NCBI RefSeq assembly: GCF_003121895.1
Contig: NZ_QEWW01000001.1
Location: 248,001-312,000, forward strand
Origin: Ignatzschineria cameli
Lineage (GTDB): Bacteria > Pseudomonadota > Gammaproteobacteria > Cardiobacteriales > Wohlfahrtiimonadaceae
Length of the DNA: 64,000 nt
Direction: 5' to 3'
Below the pieces are notes generated by a model that saw only the letters and a list, made by a program, of their open reading frames with translations, was not told where the DNA came from and did not search any database. Both the position numbers and the translations under genes were made by a program. Numbering within the stretch: position 1 is the first letter of the stretch; each line of letters begins with the position of its first letter. Shown here one piece after another: positions 44,916-54,117 of the stretch.

Positions 44916-46373
44916 ATGACTATTGAAGTATCTTCTGTTGAAGCGATCTCAACTCGCCGCCCCACCATTCTTGAAGCATTTATCCCGATCATCTTTATGA
45001 TGTTTGCTCTTGTGATGGGCATTGGTATGTGGGATGTGAGTCCTCATATACCGTTACTATTGAGTGTCTGTGTGGCGATTTTAGTTGCTATGCGCTTAGG
45101 CTTTAAATGGAAAGCGATAGAGACAGGGATGTTAGATGCCGTTCGTTTAGCGCTCCAAGCTATTGTGATTTTGATCGTGATCGGAACCATTATCGCTTCT
45201 TGGATTGCCGGCGGTATTGTTCCAACATTGATCTATTATGGCCTTAATCTCCTCAATCCTGCCTACTTTCTAGTAGCCGCTTGTGCGATCTGCTGTATTA
45301 TCTCTATTGCTTCAGGTAATGCCTGGACCGCAGCGGGAACGATCGGTATCGCTATTATGGGGATCGGCTTTGGTTTAGGGATTCCTCCAGAGATGGTGGC
45401 AGGTGCGGTGATTTCAGGAGCCTATTTTGGTGATAAGATCTCTCCTCTTTCAGAATCTACAAACTTAGCGCCAGGCATTGTGGGAGTCGACCTCTTTGAA
45501 CATATCCGTTATATGCTCTATACCACGATTCCAGCATTGATCATCTCCTTGATTCTCTTTACGATTTTAGGATTTAGCGCAACAGCAGAATTAACTGATA
45601 CTGCGGCGACAAACTTTACCTTAAGAGAAGATCTTAAAGAGCTCTTTGTAATCTCCCCTTGGTTACTGCTTGTGCCGGCATCAATCATTATTGTGATGAT
45701 CTTTCGTATTCCTGCTTTCCCTGGTTTGATGATCGGTTCGATCTTGGGAGTTCTATGCGCACTCTTTGTACAAGATGCTGATCCTAGTATGGTAATGAAT
45801 GCGCTCTATGATGGTTATAGCATCACAACAGATAATGAGACACTCAATGAGCTACTCAATAATGGGGGAATTGTCTCTGTCTTCTCGACAGTATCACTTG
45901 TGATTATCGCGATGTGTTTTGGGGGGATTTTAGAATTTACCGGAATCTTCCAGACGATTGTTGCTTCGATTGTCCGTCTTGCAAAGACAACAAAGAGCTT
46001 GATTATTGCTACTGTTACCACCTGTATTACCGGCAATATTGTGGGGTGCGATCAATATATGTCGATTATTGTGCCGGGAAGAATGTATGCAGAGGAGTAT
46101 CGTAAGCGGGGAATTAAAGGCAAGGTTCTCTCACGAACTTTAGAAGATTCAGGAACGATGACCTCGCCACTGATTCCATGGAATACCTGTGGCGCTTTTA
46201 TGGCAACAACCTTAGGGGTGGCAACATTCGATTATCTCCCCTATACCTTCCTCTGTCTCTTAAGCCCGGTGATTGCGATAGCGTATGCTTTAACGGGATA
46301 TACCATTGAATATTATGAAGATGGGGAAGCGCCGAAGAAGGTTAGACGCTTTAGAATGCCAAAACGAATCTAA
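44916..46373 (+). CDS. nhaC: Na+/H+ antiporter NhaC family
   Basis: 485-residue antiporter that exports sodium in exchange for protons. The family pattern GAVISGAYFGDKISPLSESTNLAPG is in the middle, preceded by SIASGNAWTAAGTIGIA. The second half has CITGNIVGCDQYMSIIVPGRMY and SGTMTSPLIPWNTCGAFMA. Twelve or so membrane segments. NhaC relatives can also carry malate/lactate (MleN type), so substrate is inferred from family. A terminator shared with the AraC gene follows. Confidence 0.9.
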   Translation: MTIEVSSVEAISTRRPTILEAFIPIIFMMFALVMGIGMWDVSPHIPLLLSVCVAILVAMRLGFKWKAIETGMLDAVRLALQAIVILIVIGTIIASWIAGGIVPTLIYYGLNLLNPAYFLVAACAICCIISIASGNAWTAAGTIGIAIMGIGFGLGIPPEMVAGAVISGAYFGDKISPLSESTNLAPGIVGVDLFEHIRYMLYTTIPALIISLILFTILGFSATAELTDTAATNFTLREDLKELFVISPWLLLVPASIIIVMIFRIPAFPGLMIGSILGVLCALFVQDADPSMVMNALYDGYSITTDNETLNELLNNGGIVSVFSTVSLVIIAMCFGGILEFTGIFQTIVASIVRLAKTTKSLIIATVTTCITGNIVGCDQYMSIIVPGRMYAEEYRKRGIKGKVLSRTLEDSGTMTSPLIPWNTCGAFMATTLGVATFDYLPYTFLCLLSPVIAIAYALTGYTIEYYEDGEAPKKVRRFRMPKRI

Positions 46374-46416
46374 TCATCTAATGACCTAATGATCTAGTCA
46401 ATAGGTAGAGTAGCTA

Positions 46417-46446
46417 AAAGAGTGATCGAGCGGTCACTCTTTTTTT
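46417..46446. terminator. Terminator of nhaC
   Basis: AAAGAGTGA pairs with TCACTCTTT around an eight-base loop, with a T-tract that runs into the stop codon of the convergent AraC-type gene. It may act in both directions. Confidence 0.88.
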
Positions 46447-47233
46447 ATGCCGAATGAAGATGAATCTGCCGATAGCGATCGGGCGTCATGCCGGCAATTT
46501 TCAGAAAGAGGGTAATAAAGCTAGAGGTAGAGCGATATCCTAAAGCAAAGGCGCTCTCTTCCACACTATAACCTTTTTCTAAGAGGGCCGAGCCATGAAT
46601 AAAGCGGAGCCGAGCAGACCATTCGCTAAAACTCATTCCTAATTCTTTTTGAAAGTAGCGAGCGAGGGTTCTCTCAGTCGTATAGACCCGTTCCGCCCAC
46701 TCTTTGAGTGTTAAACGTATTGCAGGATCTGCTTCTAGCGCGCTTAAGATCGGCTCTAAGTAGCGATGGTTAGAGAAGGGAAGATAGGTGTGACCGACCA
46801 TGGCATCTTCAAGTTCATCGATAAAGACACGACTTCGGCGATAATCGCGATCACTCTCTGGCAGATAGATCGCTTTTTCAAAGAGTTCATCAATAATGGC
46901 AGCAGCGATAGGGCTCAATTCTAGGAGGGAGGGTTTTTGAGGTAGCTTTTTCGCTTCAGCTTCGCAGATATTGACAGAGCGAAAGCGTGCTTCGGCACGG
47001 CTATAGCAACTATGCGGGCAGTGGGGCGGAATCCAGATGGCAAATCCCGGCGGGGCAATAAAGCGTTCATGAGCAATTTCGAGGGTAATAACACCATCAT
47101 TAACTAAGATCATTTGCCCCCAGCTATGTGAGTGGCTTAGGTACTCTGTCGCCTCATTGATCTGTTCATCTAGTAGCATAATGAGTCGTTTAGGATGATG
47201 TAGAAAAGCTTGAAGGGGAAGTTGTTGCACCAT
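46445..47233 (-). CDS. AraC-family transcriptional regulator
   Basis: 262 residues. The N-terminal cupin-type sensor (HSHSWGQMILVNDGVITLE, FIAPPGFAIWIPPHCPHSC) is followed by two helix-turn-helix units (LTLKEWAERVYTTERTLARYFQKE and YSVEESAFALGYRSTSSFITLF). It resembles the NimR subgroup. I start at ATG 47233, since GGAG lies six bases upstream; a TTG four codons earlier is less likely. It is divergent from the EamA transporter 153 bases away, which is its likely target. Confidence 0.9.
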   Translation of the reverse strand: MVQQLPLQAFLHHPKRLIMLLDEQINEATEYLSHSHSWGQMILVNDGVITLEIAHERFIAPPGFAIWIPPHCPHSCYSRAEARFRSVNICEAEAKKLPQKPSLLELSPIAAAIIDELFEKAIYLPESDRDYRRSRVFIDELEDAMVGHTYLPFSNHRYLEPILSALEADPAIRLTLKEWAERVYTTERTLARYFQKELGMSFSEWSARLRFIHGSALLEKGYSVEESAFALGYRSTSSFITLFLKIAGMTPDRYRQIHLHSA

Positions 47234-47386
47234 AAGAATCTCCAAGGGTGATTGATTGAGTAAGATTGTCTGAATAACGAGAGGAATTGTCCGATTTCCA
47301 TTATATCCTTCTTATCAGACAAGACTATACTATCTTCCACCCCTTTTAGGGGCTACTACTCAATTGACCTTATTTAGGAGCTCACT

Positions 47387-48256
47387 ATGCAATTTGCAGC
47401 GATGTTCTATCCCCTTTTAGCCGTCTTAATCTGGGCGATGAATGCTGTTGTTAACAAACTCTCAACGGGAGTTGTTGAACCTGAAACAATCTCATTTTAC
47501 CGATGGTTCTTTGCCTTTTTAATTCTGACCCCTTTCTGCCTTAAAAAGAGCATTAAAGAGTGGGATACAATTCGCCCTTATCTTGCTAAGTTGGCATTTT
47601 TAGGGCTTTTAGGAATGGCACTCTATCAATGTTTAGCTTACTATGCTGCCTATACGATCAGTGCAACAATGATCGGCATCTTTATCTCGCTGATTCCTCT
47701 ACTAACTATTATTTTAAGCCTCTTTATTCTAAAAACACCCATTACTTTAGGGCTCATTATCGGAAGTGCGCTCTCCTTTTTCGGCATTATTTGGCTCATT
47801 AGCGGTGGTATGCCGGGAATTCTCTTTGAAGTAGGCATAGGGCAAGGGGAGTTGATGATGCTCATTGCAGCCTCCGCCTATGCGCTCTATGGTGTTTTAA
47901 CGAAAAAGTGGCAGATTCGTCTCTCTGTATGGCAATCGCTCTATTGGCAGATTATCTTTGGAATGATTCTACTGCTTCCACTTTTCTGGTTTGCCGCAGA
48001 TCGCGCCATCACTTCAGAAAATATCGGCTTGATTCTCTTTGCCGGCATTCCCGCCTCTATTATTGCGCCATTTCTTTGGATTAAAGGTGTTGCCTTTCTT
48101 GGGCCCAATAAAACGGCACTCTTTATGAATCTCTCACCACTATTGACGGCATTGATCTCTATTGTCGTTCTCCACGAGTCATTAGAGAGCTACCACTATA
48201 TCGGCGGAGCAGTCTCTCTTACCGGCGTGATGATTGCACAGAGATTTTCGCAGTAG
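47387..48256 (+). CDS. EamA-family (DMT) transporter
   Basis: 289 residues with ten membrane segments in two EamA repeats (VLIWAMNAVVNKLSTGVVEPETISFYRW, then SAYALYGVLTKKWQIRLSV). Such exporters handle amino acids or metabolites; the substrate is unknown. Proximity to the AraC gene suggests control by it. Confidence 0.9.
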   Translation: MQFAAMFYPLLAVLIWAMNAVVNKLSTGVVEPETISFYRWFFAFLILTPFCLKKSIKEWDTIRPYLAKLAFLGLLGMALYQCLAYYAAYTISATMIGIFISLIPLLTIILSLFILKTPITLGLIIGSALSFFGIIWLISGGMPGILFEVGIGQGELMMLIAASAYALYGVLTKKWQIRLSVWQSLYWQIIFGMILLLPLFWFAADRAITSENIGLILFAGIPASIIAPFLWIKGVAFLGPNKTALFMNLSPLLTALISIVVLHESLESYHYIGGAVSLTGVMIAQRFSQ

Positions 48257-48313
48257 GAAAATAGTCATTAAATTAAAAGAGATGATTAAAAAAGTAGTGG
48301 AAGAAACTCTTTT

Positions 48314-48341
48314 TGCTCATATTTTATAAGTTGCTATATTG
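48314..48341 (+). promoter_or_regulatory. Probable promoter of the DUF262 pair
   Basis: TTGCTC (48314-48319) and TATATT (48336-48341) are 16 bases apart. The predicted start would be about 105 bases before the first gene. An inverted repeat follows at 48363-48383. Confidence 0.45.
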
Positions 48342-48362
48342 ATACAGCTCTCATAGAAGTCT

Positions 48363-48383
48363 TTTAACAGAAATATTGTTAAA
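48363..48383 (+). promoter_or_regulatory. Inverted repeat in the DUF262 leader
   Basis: TTTAACA and TGTTAAA form a perfect 7-7-7 inverted repeat, just after the predicted transcription start. It could be an operator or a leader hairpin. No regulator gene is adjacent in this unit. Confidence 0.4.
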
Positions 48384-48452
48384 TAAAGAGAATATAGGGG
48401 CTAGAGATACTATGTAAAAGCTATCAGTTAAATTAATGGGATTAAAAATAGG

Positions 48453-49985
48453 ATGACCTTTGAAAGAATAACTCATTCAATCTGTTCAGTAAAAGATCTT
48501 TTACAACTTAGCAATTTAAAAATTCCCCAATATCAGCGCCCTTACAAATGGACAGCAGAGAATGTGAGCGCGCTTCTGCACGATATCAAAACCCAGAGCG
48601 ATAGAGCAGTGCCGTATCGCCTTGGGAGTGTTGTGTTTCATCGGCAGATTGAAACGAATGAAGACGGAACGGAAAAAATGATCCTCAATATTGTCGATGG
48701 GCAACAGCGGATTATTACCTTAATGCTGATTATTTGGGCACTTCGAAAGCATTATGTAGGCGATGAGAAATCATCAGAAAATGGGGAAATTCCGAATGAT
48801 GAGATAAAATCGGAAACGGTAATTCTTCGTTCAGATCTAGAGAAAACGCTAAAGGAGTTAACAGAGAAGGCATCTTTTCAAGATTGGGCTTTTCCCAGTA
48901 CGATTTCTCAGAAGAATATCACACAGAATTATCAGCTCATTAATCATTACATTGCTCAAGGCGGATTGCAGGAGAAAGAGATCGATTTCCTGCTCAATCG
49001 CTGTGAAGTGGTGCGTTTTGAGTTACAAGATATTTCAGAAGCGTTTCAATTTTTCGATTCTCAAAATAGCCGAGGGCGAGATCTTGCACCGCACGATCTA
49101 CTCAAAGCCTATCATCTTCGAGAGTTTCCAAAGAGTGAGGTTGAGCTAAAACCGATATCAATCGCCTATTGGGAAGCAACAGAAGATGCCGACAGTGATG
49201 AACTGAAAACATTATTTGGCACCTATCTCTTCCGTATTCGTAGATGGATGCAACAAGCACCGGCACGCTATTTTACGAAATCCCAAATTGCGCTCTTTAA
49301 GGGCATTAATTTAGATCACAAATCGAATTATCCTTATGCAAAAGCGCTTCAGGTAACGCACCGTTATATTGATCACTATAATCGACAATTTGACCGAGAG
49401 ATTGATGGACAGAAGATGGATTTCCCCTTTCAACTCGATCAAGCCATTATCAATGGCCGGCGCTTCTTTGAGATGGTGGAATATTATCAAAAGTCGATTG
49501 TGAGCCCGGTCATTCAATCGAAATTAAGCGTCGCTACTTCAGATGAAGAGAAGCACAATTCACCATTAGACGGTTTACTTAGCGATCGAGCAGTAGATAT
49601 TCTTCAGACGCTAGCAACTTATAATCAACGGCATAGAGTCGGCGATGGCTGGGTGCGGATGATCTTCGATTGCGCATTAATCACTTATCTCGATAAATTT
49701 GGCCCAGCCAAAATGTCAGAAGCGATTGAGCAGATCTTTATCTGGGCGTATGCTTGCCGACTGCAACAGCACGCGGTACAACTAGCGACAGTGGATAACT
49801 ATGTTTTAGGGCGAAATCTCTTTGTCTTTATTAAAGAGGCGAATGAACCGCAGGAGGTTTTTATCCAACTGGAGAAGACCCGTTATCTACCGACAATATC
49901 GGGAAATCACGGCGATATTGTAAAATTGTTTGGGAAATTGGGCTTTTATAAAAAGGAAAATGATGAACAGCAATCACAAAAATGA
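48453..49985 (+). CDS. DUF262 protein, no HNH domain (first gene of the pair)
   Basis: 510 residues. The ParB-like DUF262 NTPase signatures are IPQYQRPYKW (24-33), VDGQQR (81-86) and FFDSQNSRGRD (200-210). The C-terminal half has no visible HNH or other nuclease motif, so it looks like a GmrS- or DUF262-only partner. The start has a weak ribosome site. The stop overlaps the next start, so the two are one unit. Known DUF262/DUF1524 proteins (GmrSD, BrxU, SspE) restrict foreign or modified DNA. Defence by this pair is inference. Confidence 0.85.
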   Translation: MTFERITHSICSVKDLLQLSNLKIPQYQRPYKWTAENVSALLHDIKTQSDRAVPYRLGSVVFHRQIETNEDGTEKMILNIVDGQQRIITLMLIIWALRKHYVGDEKSSENGEIPNDEIKSETVILRSDLEKTLKELTEKASFQDWAFPSTISQKNITQNYQLINHYIAQGGLQEKEIDFLLNRCEVVRFELQDISEAFQFFDSQNSRGRDLAPHDLLKAYHLREFPKSEVELKPISIAYWEATEDADSDELKTLFGTYLFRIRRWMQQAPARYFTKSQIALFKGINLDHKSNYPYAKALQVTHRYIDHYNRQFDREIDGQKMDFPFQLDQAIINGRRFFEMVEYYQKSIVSPVIQSKLSVATSDEEKHNSPLDGLLSDRAVDILQTLATYNQRHRVGDGWVRMIFDCALITYLDKFGPAKMSEAIEQIFIWAYACRLQQHAVQLATVDNYVLGRNLFVFIKEANEPQEVFIQLEKTRYLPTISGNHGDIVKLFGKLGFYKKENDEQQSQK

Positions 49986-52233
49986 TAGCGTCAGAGAATT
50001 GAGCATCGGCGAGCTATTCAAAGAGCCTAATACCGCTTATATGATTCCGATGTATCAGCGCAATTATGCTTGGCGTGAGGCGGAGATTGAACAGCTCATC
50101 GAAGATATTGAGAGCTATGTTAATGGCGATCAGAAAAAATACTATATCGGGACGTTAGTGGTCTATCAGCATGATGATGGGATCTTTGAGGTTATCGATG
50201 GACAGCAACGGCTAACAACGCTGACTTTGATCTTATTGGCTTTTATTAATTTGTATGAAAAGTCTCTTAAAATCAAAGTGTTAGATATTAAAAGCTGGCG
50301 AAAAAGTGTGAAGCTCACTTTTGAATGTCGGCCGAAATCGATTGCGACTTTAGAGATGATTCAAAAAGGGGATCTTACGGCATTAGATGCAGAGCATTAT
50401 AACCAAGGAATCATAACCGGTTATCATATTATCAAAAAGACTTTTCAGCGGAAATTGCAAGATGAAGGGGCAATAGAAGCCTTTTTGCAATATCTACTCA
50501 ACTCTGTTCATATCGCCCGTATTCAAGTGCCTCAAGGGACAGATCTCAATCACTATTTTGAAGTGATGAATAATCGCGGGGAACAGCTGGAAAAACATGA
50601 AATTATCAAAGCGAATCTTCTCTCTAAACTCTCAGAAGAGGATCGACCGATCTTGAGCCAAGTGTGGAATGGCGTTGCGAATATGGAACGCTATCTGCAA
50701 TATGCTTTTGAACCTGAACCGAGAAGTGCAATTTTTGGTAATGAGTGGCAGAGTTTACAGGTCACAGATTATGATACATTAAAGAAGTGTTTAACATCTG
50801 ATGCCTCAGAAGCTCAAAAAATCAAGGAGTCTGAAGTACCGAAAGCGCCGACAATAGAAACGCTCATTGCAAATATCACGACTAAAGATCATAGAGAGAA
50901 AAGCAGTAAAAAAGAGGAAGATACGCCGGAGCGCTTTCAGGTGGTGCTCTCATTTTCGAGCTTTCTACTGCACGTTCTGCGCGTTTTTGTGCAGACGAAG
51001 TTATATCCCAAGCAATTTGATCGAGTTGCTTCAGCAGAGGGTGATCTTCACGATGTCGCACTTGATGATAAGCAACTCATTCAACAATTTAACCAGTATC
51101 TATTGCAGAAAGATCTTTTCCCGGGGGAAACTGCGGACTCAAAAGCGTTGGAAAATGAGATCGTATCTGAACGGATCAAACAATTTACCTTTCTGTTATT
51201 GCAATGCAAATATCTCTTTGATCACTATGTTATAAAACGGGATACAAGCCAAGAGGATCTGTGGGGGATTAGAGCGCTGAAACAGTATGAAAAGAGTGCT
51301 AGTTCTAGTTATGTGAATACTTTTACCGGCGGAGAGACTGAAACGACAGATGTGAAGCGAATGATTCTATTGCAAACTGCATTTCACTACTCTATTCCAT
51401 CGCCCCATTATAAGCATTGGCTCTCAGGGCTACTCTATTTCTTGGTCAATGAGCAATCAGATAGGGAGATGTTTCAAGAGATTAAGGCACAAGCCTATTT
51501 AGATTATATGGAGCGTTTAGCTCGGCGTTACACTTTTTGGCGTTATCTTGCTAAAGATGAAGATAGAACGGCGAAAGGGGGTTATGGCAATATGCTCTTT
51601 AATAATGAGAATGTCGCTACCTCGATGACTGAAAAAGATATTCCTTTAGATAAGTTGAGCTATTTCGGAATTGAAAATCATTTTCTCTTCTATTATCTCG
51701 ATTACCTTATTTGGCAAGAGGCGCAAGGGGAAAACAATCAACCAGAGGATAGGCAAGAGAAGGATAGACAAGAGAAATATACGCAACAAGAGAAGGAACT
51801 TATCAAAAATTACACAATGGTGGCCGGCGGTTCGATTGAACATTTCTATCCGCAAAAACCTAAAAATGAGGAGTACTTAGATCAGCAATCTACAGATGAA
51901 GAGTGTAAAAAACGGGAGGCGGAGAATAAGGACGAAGAACCGGCAATCCGCATTGTAGATAGTTTTGGAAACCTCTTTTTAATCTCTCGCAATCAAAACT
52001 CTAAAATTGGGAATGATCTGCCGGGTGCGAAGATTGATCATTACCATAAGAGAGATATCGATAATCAGAAAATTGTGAGTCTAAAACTCTATCGAATGAT
52101 TAAGTTAATCAACAGCGAACAGAAAGATCCCAATAATCGGGAGCAATATACTGAGCTGATGGATAAACATGAAGATGCGATGATTGAGTTATTCGTATCG
52201 GCATCAAAAAAAGAGGAATCGGCAGCTAAATGA
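49963..52233 (+). CDS. DUF262-DUF1524 protein with HNH nuclease motif (second gene of the pair)
   Basis: 756 residues. N-terminal DUF262: IPMYQRNYAW (28-37), IDGQQR (78-83) and YFEVMNNRGEQL. The long middle part has no recognised motif. The C-terminal DUF1524 domain has IEHFYPQ (625-631) and NLFLISRNQNSKIGN (about 670-684), the His-Asn-type nuclease centre found in GmrD/SspE-like proteins. ATG 49963 follows AAGGA by five to six bases and overlaps the upstream gene by 23 bases. A terminator follows directly. Together the two give a possible NTP-driven nuclease. Confidence 0.88.
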   Translation: MNSNHKNDSVRELSIGELFKEPNTAYMIPMYQRNYAWREAEIEQLIEDIESYVNGDQKKYYIGTLVVYQHDDGIFEVIDGQQRLTTLTLILLAFINLYEKSLKIKVLDIKSWRKSVKLTFECRPKSIATLEMIQKGDLTALDAEHYNQGIITGYHIIKKTFQRKLQDEGAIEAFLQYLLNSVHIARIQVPQGTDLNHYFEVMNNRGEQLEKHEIIKANLLSKLSEEDRPILSQVWNGVANMERYLQYAFEPEPRSAIFGNEWQSLQVTDYDTLKKCLTSDASEAQKIKESEVPKAPTIETLIANITTKDHREKSSKKEEDTPERFQVVLSFSSFLLHVLRVFVQTKLYPKQFDRVASAEGDLHDVALDDKQLIQQFNQYLLQKDLFPGETADSKALENEIVSERIKQFTFLLLQCKYLFDHYVIKRDTSQEDLWGIRALKQYEKSASSSYVNTFTGGETETTDVKRMILLQTAFHYSIPSPHYKHWLSGLLYFLVNEQSDREMFQEIKAQAYLDYMERLARRYTFWRYLAKDEDRTAKGGYGNMLFNNENVATSMTEKDIPLDKLSYFGIENHFLFYYLDYLIWQEAQGENNQPEDRQEKDRQEKYTQQEKELIKNYTMVAGGSIEHFYPQKPKNEEYLDQQSTDEECKKREAENKDEEPAIRIVDSFGNLFLISRNQNSKIGNDLPGAKIDHYHKRDIDNQKIVSLKLYRMIKLINSEQKDPNNREQYTELMDKHEDAMIELFVSASKKEESAAK

Positions 52234-52237
52234 TAGA

Positions 52238-52282
52238 AAACACCCTAAAGCAATCAGTAATGATCAACTTTAGGGTGTTTTT
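52238..52282. terminator. Terminator after the DUF262 pair
   Basis: AAACACCCTAAA pairs with TTTAGGGTGTTT around an 18-base loop and is followed by T residues. It closes the two-gene unit and may also serve the minus-strand sit operon. Confidence 0.88.
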
Positions 52283-52333
52283 GTATCGGTTTTATATCGA
52301 TTCAGATTCTATCTTAACTCTCTTTTTATATAA

Positions 52334-53173
52334 CTAGAGGCTTTTTCGGCGAATTATCCGATGACGTAGACGGCTATAGATGAATGCGATTAAGAAGAGA
52401 AGTGTTTGGCTGAGAACGATACAAGGGCCCGTTTCGGCATCGATATGAAAGCTTAAGAGAACGCCCATAAAAGCGGAGATGAGTGAGGAGATCACCGCAA
52501 TTATCATCATAATGGGGAAACGCTTTGTGAGAAGAAAGCCGATAATTCCCGGCGCAACTAACATCGCAATAACGAGGATAACGCCCACCGCTTGTAGTGA
52601 TGCCACAATACTTAATGCTAATAGAATCAGTAATGTATAGTGGAGAAATTTGACCGGAAGCCCTAAAACATTCGCTTGTACCGGATCGAAGCAGTAGAGC
52701 ATAAAATCTTTTCGCTTCAAGAGGATAATTAGCAAGGTAATGCCGGCGATAATGATAATCTGCCATAGCTCAGAAGGGAGAATCCCTAAGATATTACCAA
52801 AAAGAACATGGGTAAGATGTTGGTCGGTCTTTACGAAAGAGAAGGTGAACAGCCCTAGCGCAAAGAGTCCGGAGAAGACAATCCCTAAGATTGCATCCTC
52901 TTTGATTCTGCTATTCGCCCGTAAGTAACCGGTTGCAACGGCACAGAAGAGCCCTGAAGCAAAGGCACCAATGACAAGCGGAAGATTGAAGATAAAGGCT
53001 AGAACAATTCCCGGCAAGACCGCATGAGAGATCGCATCCCCCATCAGTGCCCATCCCTTTAAAATAAGGTAGCAAGAGAGTACGGCACAAACAACACCAG
53101 AGATCAGCGCACCTAACATCGCTTGCTGCATAAAGGGGTATTGTAGAGGCGTTAAGATTAAGGTATCGATCAT
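52334..53173 (-). CDS. sitD: Mn/Fe ABC transporter, permease subunit D
   Basis: 279-residue permease of the ABC-3 (ZnuB/YfeD/SitD) family with eight membrane segments. The N-terminus GALISGVVCAVLSCYLILKGWALMGDAISHAVLPGI and the loop SRIKEDAILGIVFS are family-typical, and VGVILVIAMLVAPGIIGFLLT closes it. It starts inside the stop of the upstream permease gene (four-base ATGA overlap). Metal preference (Mn, Fe) is inferred from the whole operon. Basic C-terminal tail. Confidence 0.91.
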   Translation of the reverse strand: MIDTLILTPLQYPFMQQAMLGALISGVVCAVLSCYLILKGWALMGDAISHAVLPGIVLAFIFNLPLVIGAFASGLFCAVATGYLRANSRIKEDAILGIVFSGLFALGLFTFSFVKTDQHLTHVLFGNILGILPSELWQIIIIAGITLLIILLKRKDFMLYCFDPVQANVLGLPVKFLHYTLLILLALSIVASLQAVGVILVIAMLVAPGIIGFLLTKRFPIMMIIAVISSLISAFMGVLLSFHIDAETGPCIVLSQTLLFLIAFIYSRLRHRIIRRKSL

Positions 53174-54111
53174 AATGAGACCTCCTTTTTCGTTAACTTC
53201 TCTTCATCTTGCATCAATGTCTCCTCAATCTCATCGATACTTTCGCTAAGGCTTGTAGATCGACGGGCAGAGCGACGTTTGGCAAAGTGACCATGTTTCG
53301 GCGCAAAGAGAAAGGTGAGAAGAAAGAGCGTTGTCTGAAGGACAACAATAAGGCTTCCCGTTGTACCTCCTGGAAGAAAGAAGCTCACATAAGCCCCAAT
53401 AAAGCTACTTAATGCGCCAATCATCACGGCTAGGGTGAGCATCACGCCAAAGCGATCTGTTAAGAGATAAGCGGTCGCTCCCGGTGTAATAACCATCGCA
53501 ATAACCAAAATTGCCCCGACAGTTTGAAGTGCTGCAACAATACAGGCACTCAATAGTACAAAGAAGAGAATCTGCAGACGCATCACCGGCAGACCGATCG
53601 TTTTAGCTTGAACCTCATCGAAGAAGAGAAGCATTAGATCTTTCCAGTAGCAGAGAAGAAGAAGTAGGGAGATTATCGTAATAATCGCTGCTTGTAGCGC
53701 ATCTCCATCGGAGATCCCTAAAATATTTCCAAAGACGATAGAGTTGATACTAATCGGTGTTGGATTGAGCGAAATAATCAATAACCCTGCCGCAAAGAAG
53801 CTACTAAAGATCAGCCCGATAATGGCATCTTCCCGCAATTTGGTGAAATGTTTGACAAGTCCCATCGCGAGGGCTGCTAAAATGCCGGTGAAGAATGCAC
53901 CAATAGCATAGGGAAGACTTAACGCATATGCGCCGGCAACCCCGGGAACAACTGAGTGAGAGAGAGCATCTCCCATCAAGGACCAACCTTTCAGCACAAG
54001 ATAGGCAGAAAGGAAAGCACAAACAGCGCCAACCAGCAGACTCATAATGATCGCTTTGACCATATACTCATATTGAAAGGGCTCTATTAAGAGCGCCAAT
54101 AACTGTTCCAT
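53170..54111 (-). CDS. sitC: Mn/Fe ABC transporter, permease subunit C
   Basis: 313-residue paralogue of the neighbouring permease, same ABC-3 family: VGAVCAFLSAYLVLKGWSLMGDALSHSVVPGV, LREDAIIGLIFSSFFAAGL. It has about 30 extra charged residues after the last membrane segment. Two different permeases in one operon is the hallmark of the SitABCD/YfeABCD importers. It starts six bases after the ATPase gene stop. Confidence 0.91.
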   Translation of the reverse strand: MEQLLALLIEPFQYEYMVKAIIMSLLVGAVCAFLSAYLVLKGWSLMGDALSHSVVPGVAGAYALSLPYAIGAFFTGILAALAMGLVKHFTKLREDAIIGLIFSSFFAAGLLIISLNPTPISINSIVFGNILGISDGDALQAAIITIISLLLLLCYWKDLMLLFFDEVQAKTIGLPVMRLQILFFVLLSACIVAALQTVGAILVIAMVITPGATAYLLTDRFGVMLTLAVMIGALSSFIGAYVSFFLPGGTTGSLIVVLQTTLFLLTFLFAPKHGHFAKRRSARRSTSLSESIDEIEETLMQDEEKLTKKEVSL

Positions 54112-54117
54112 TAGTGA

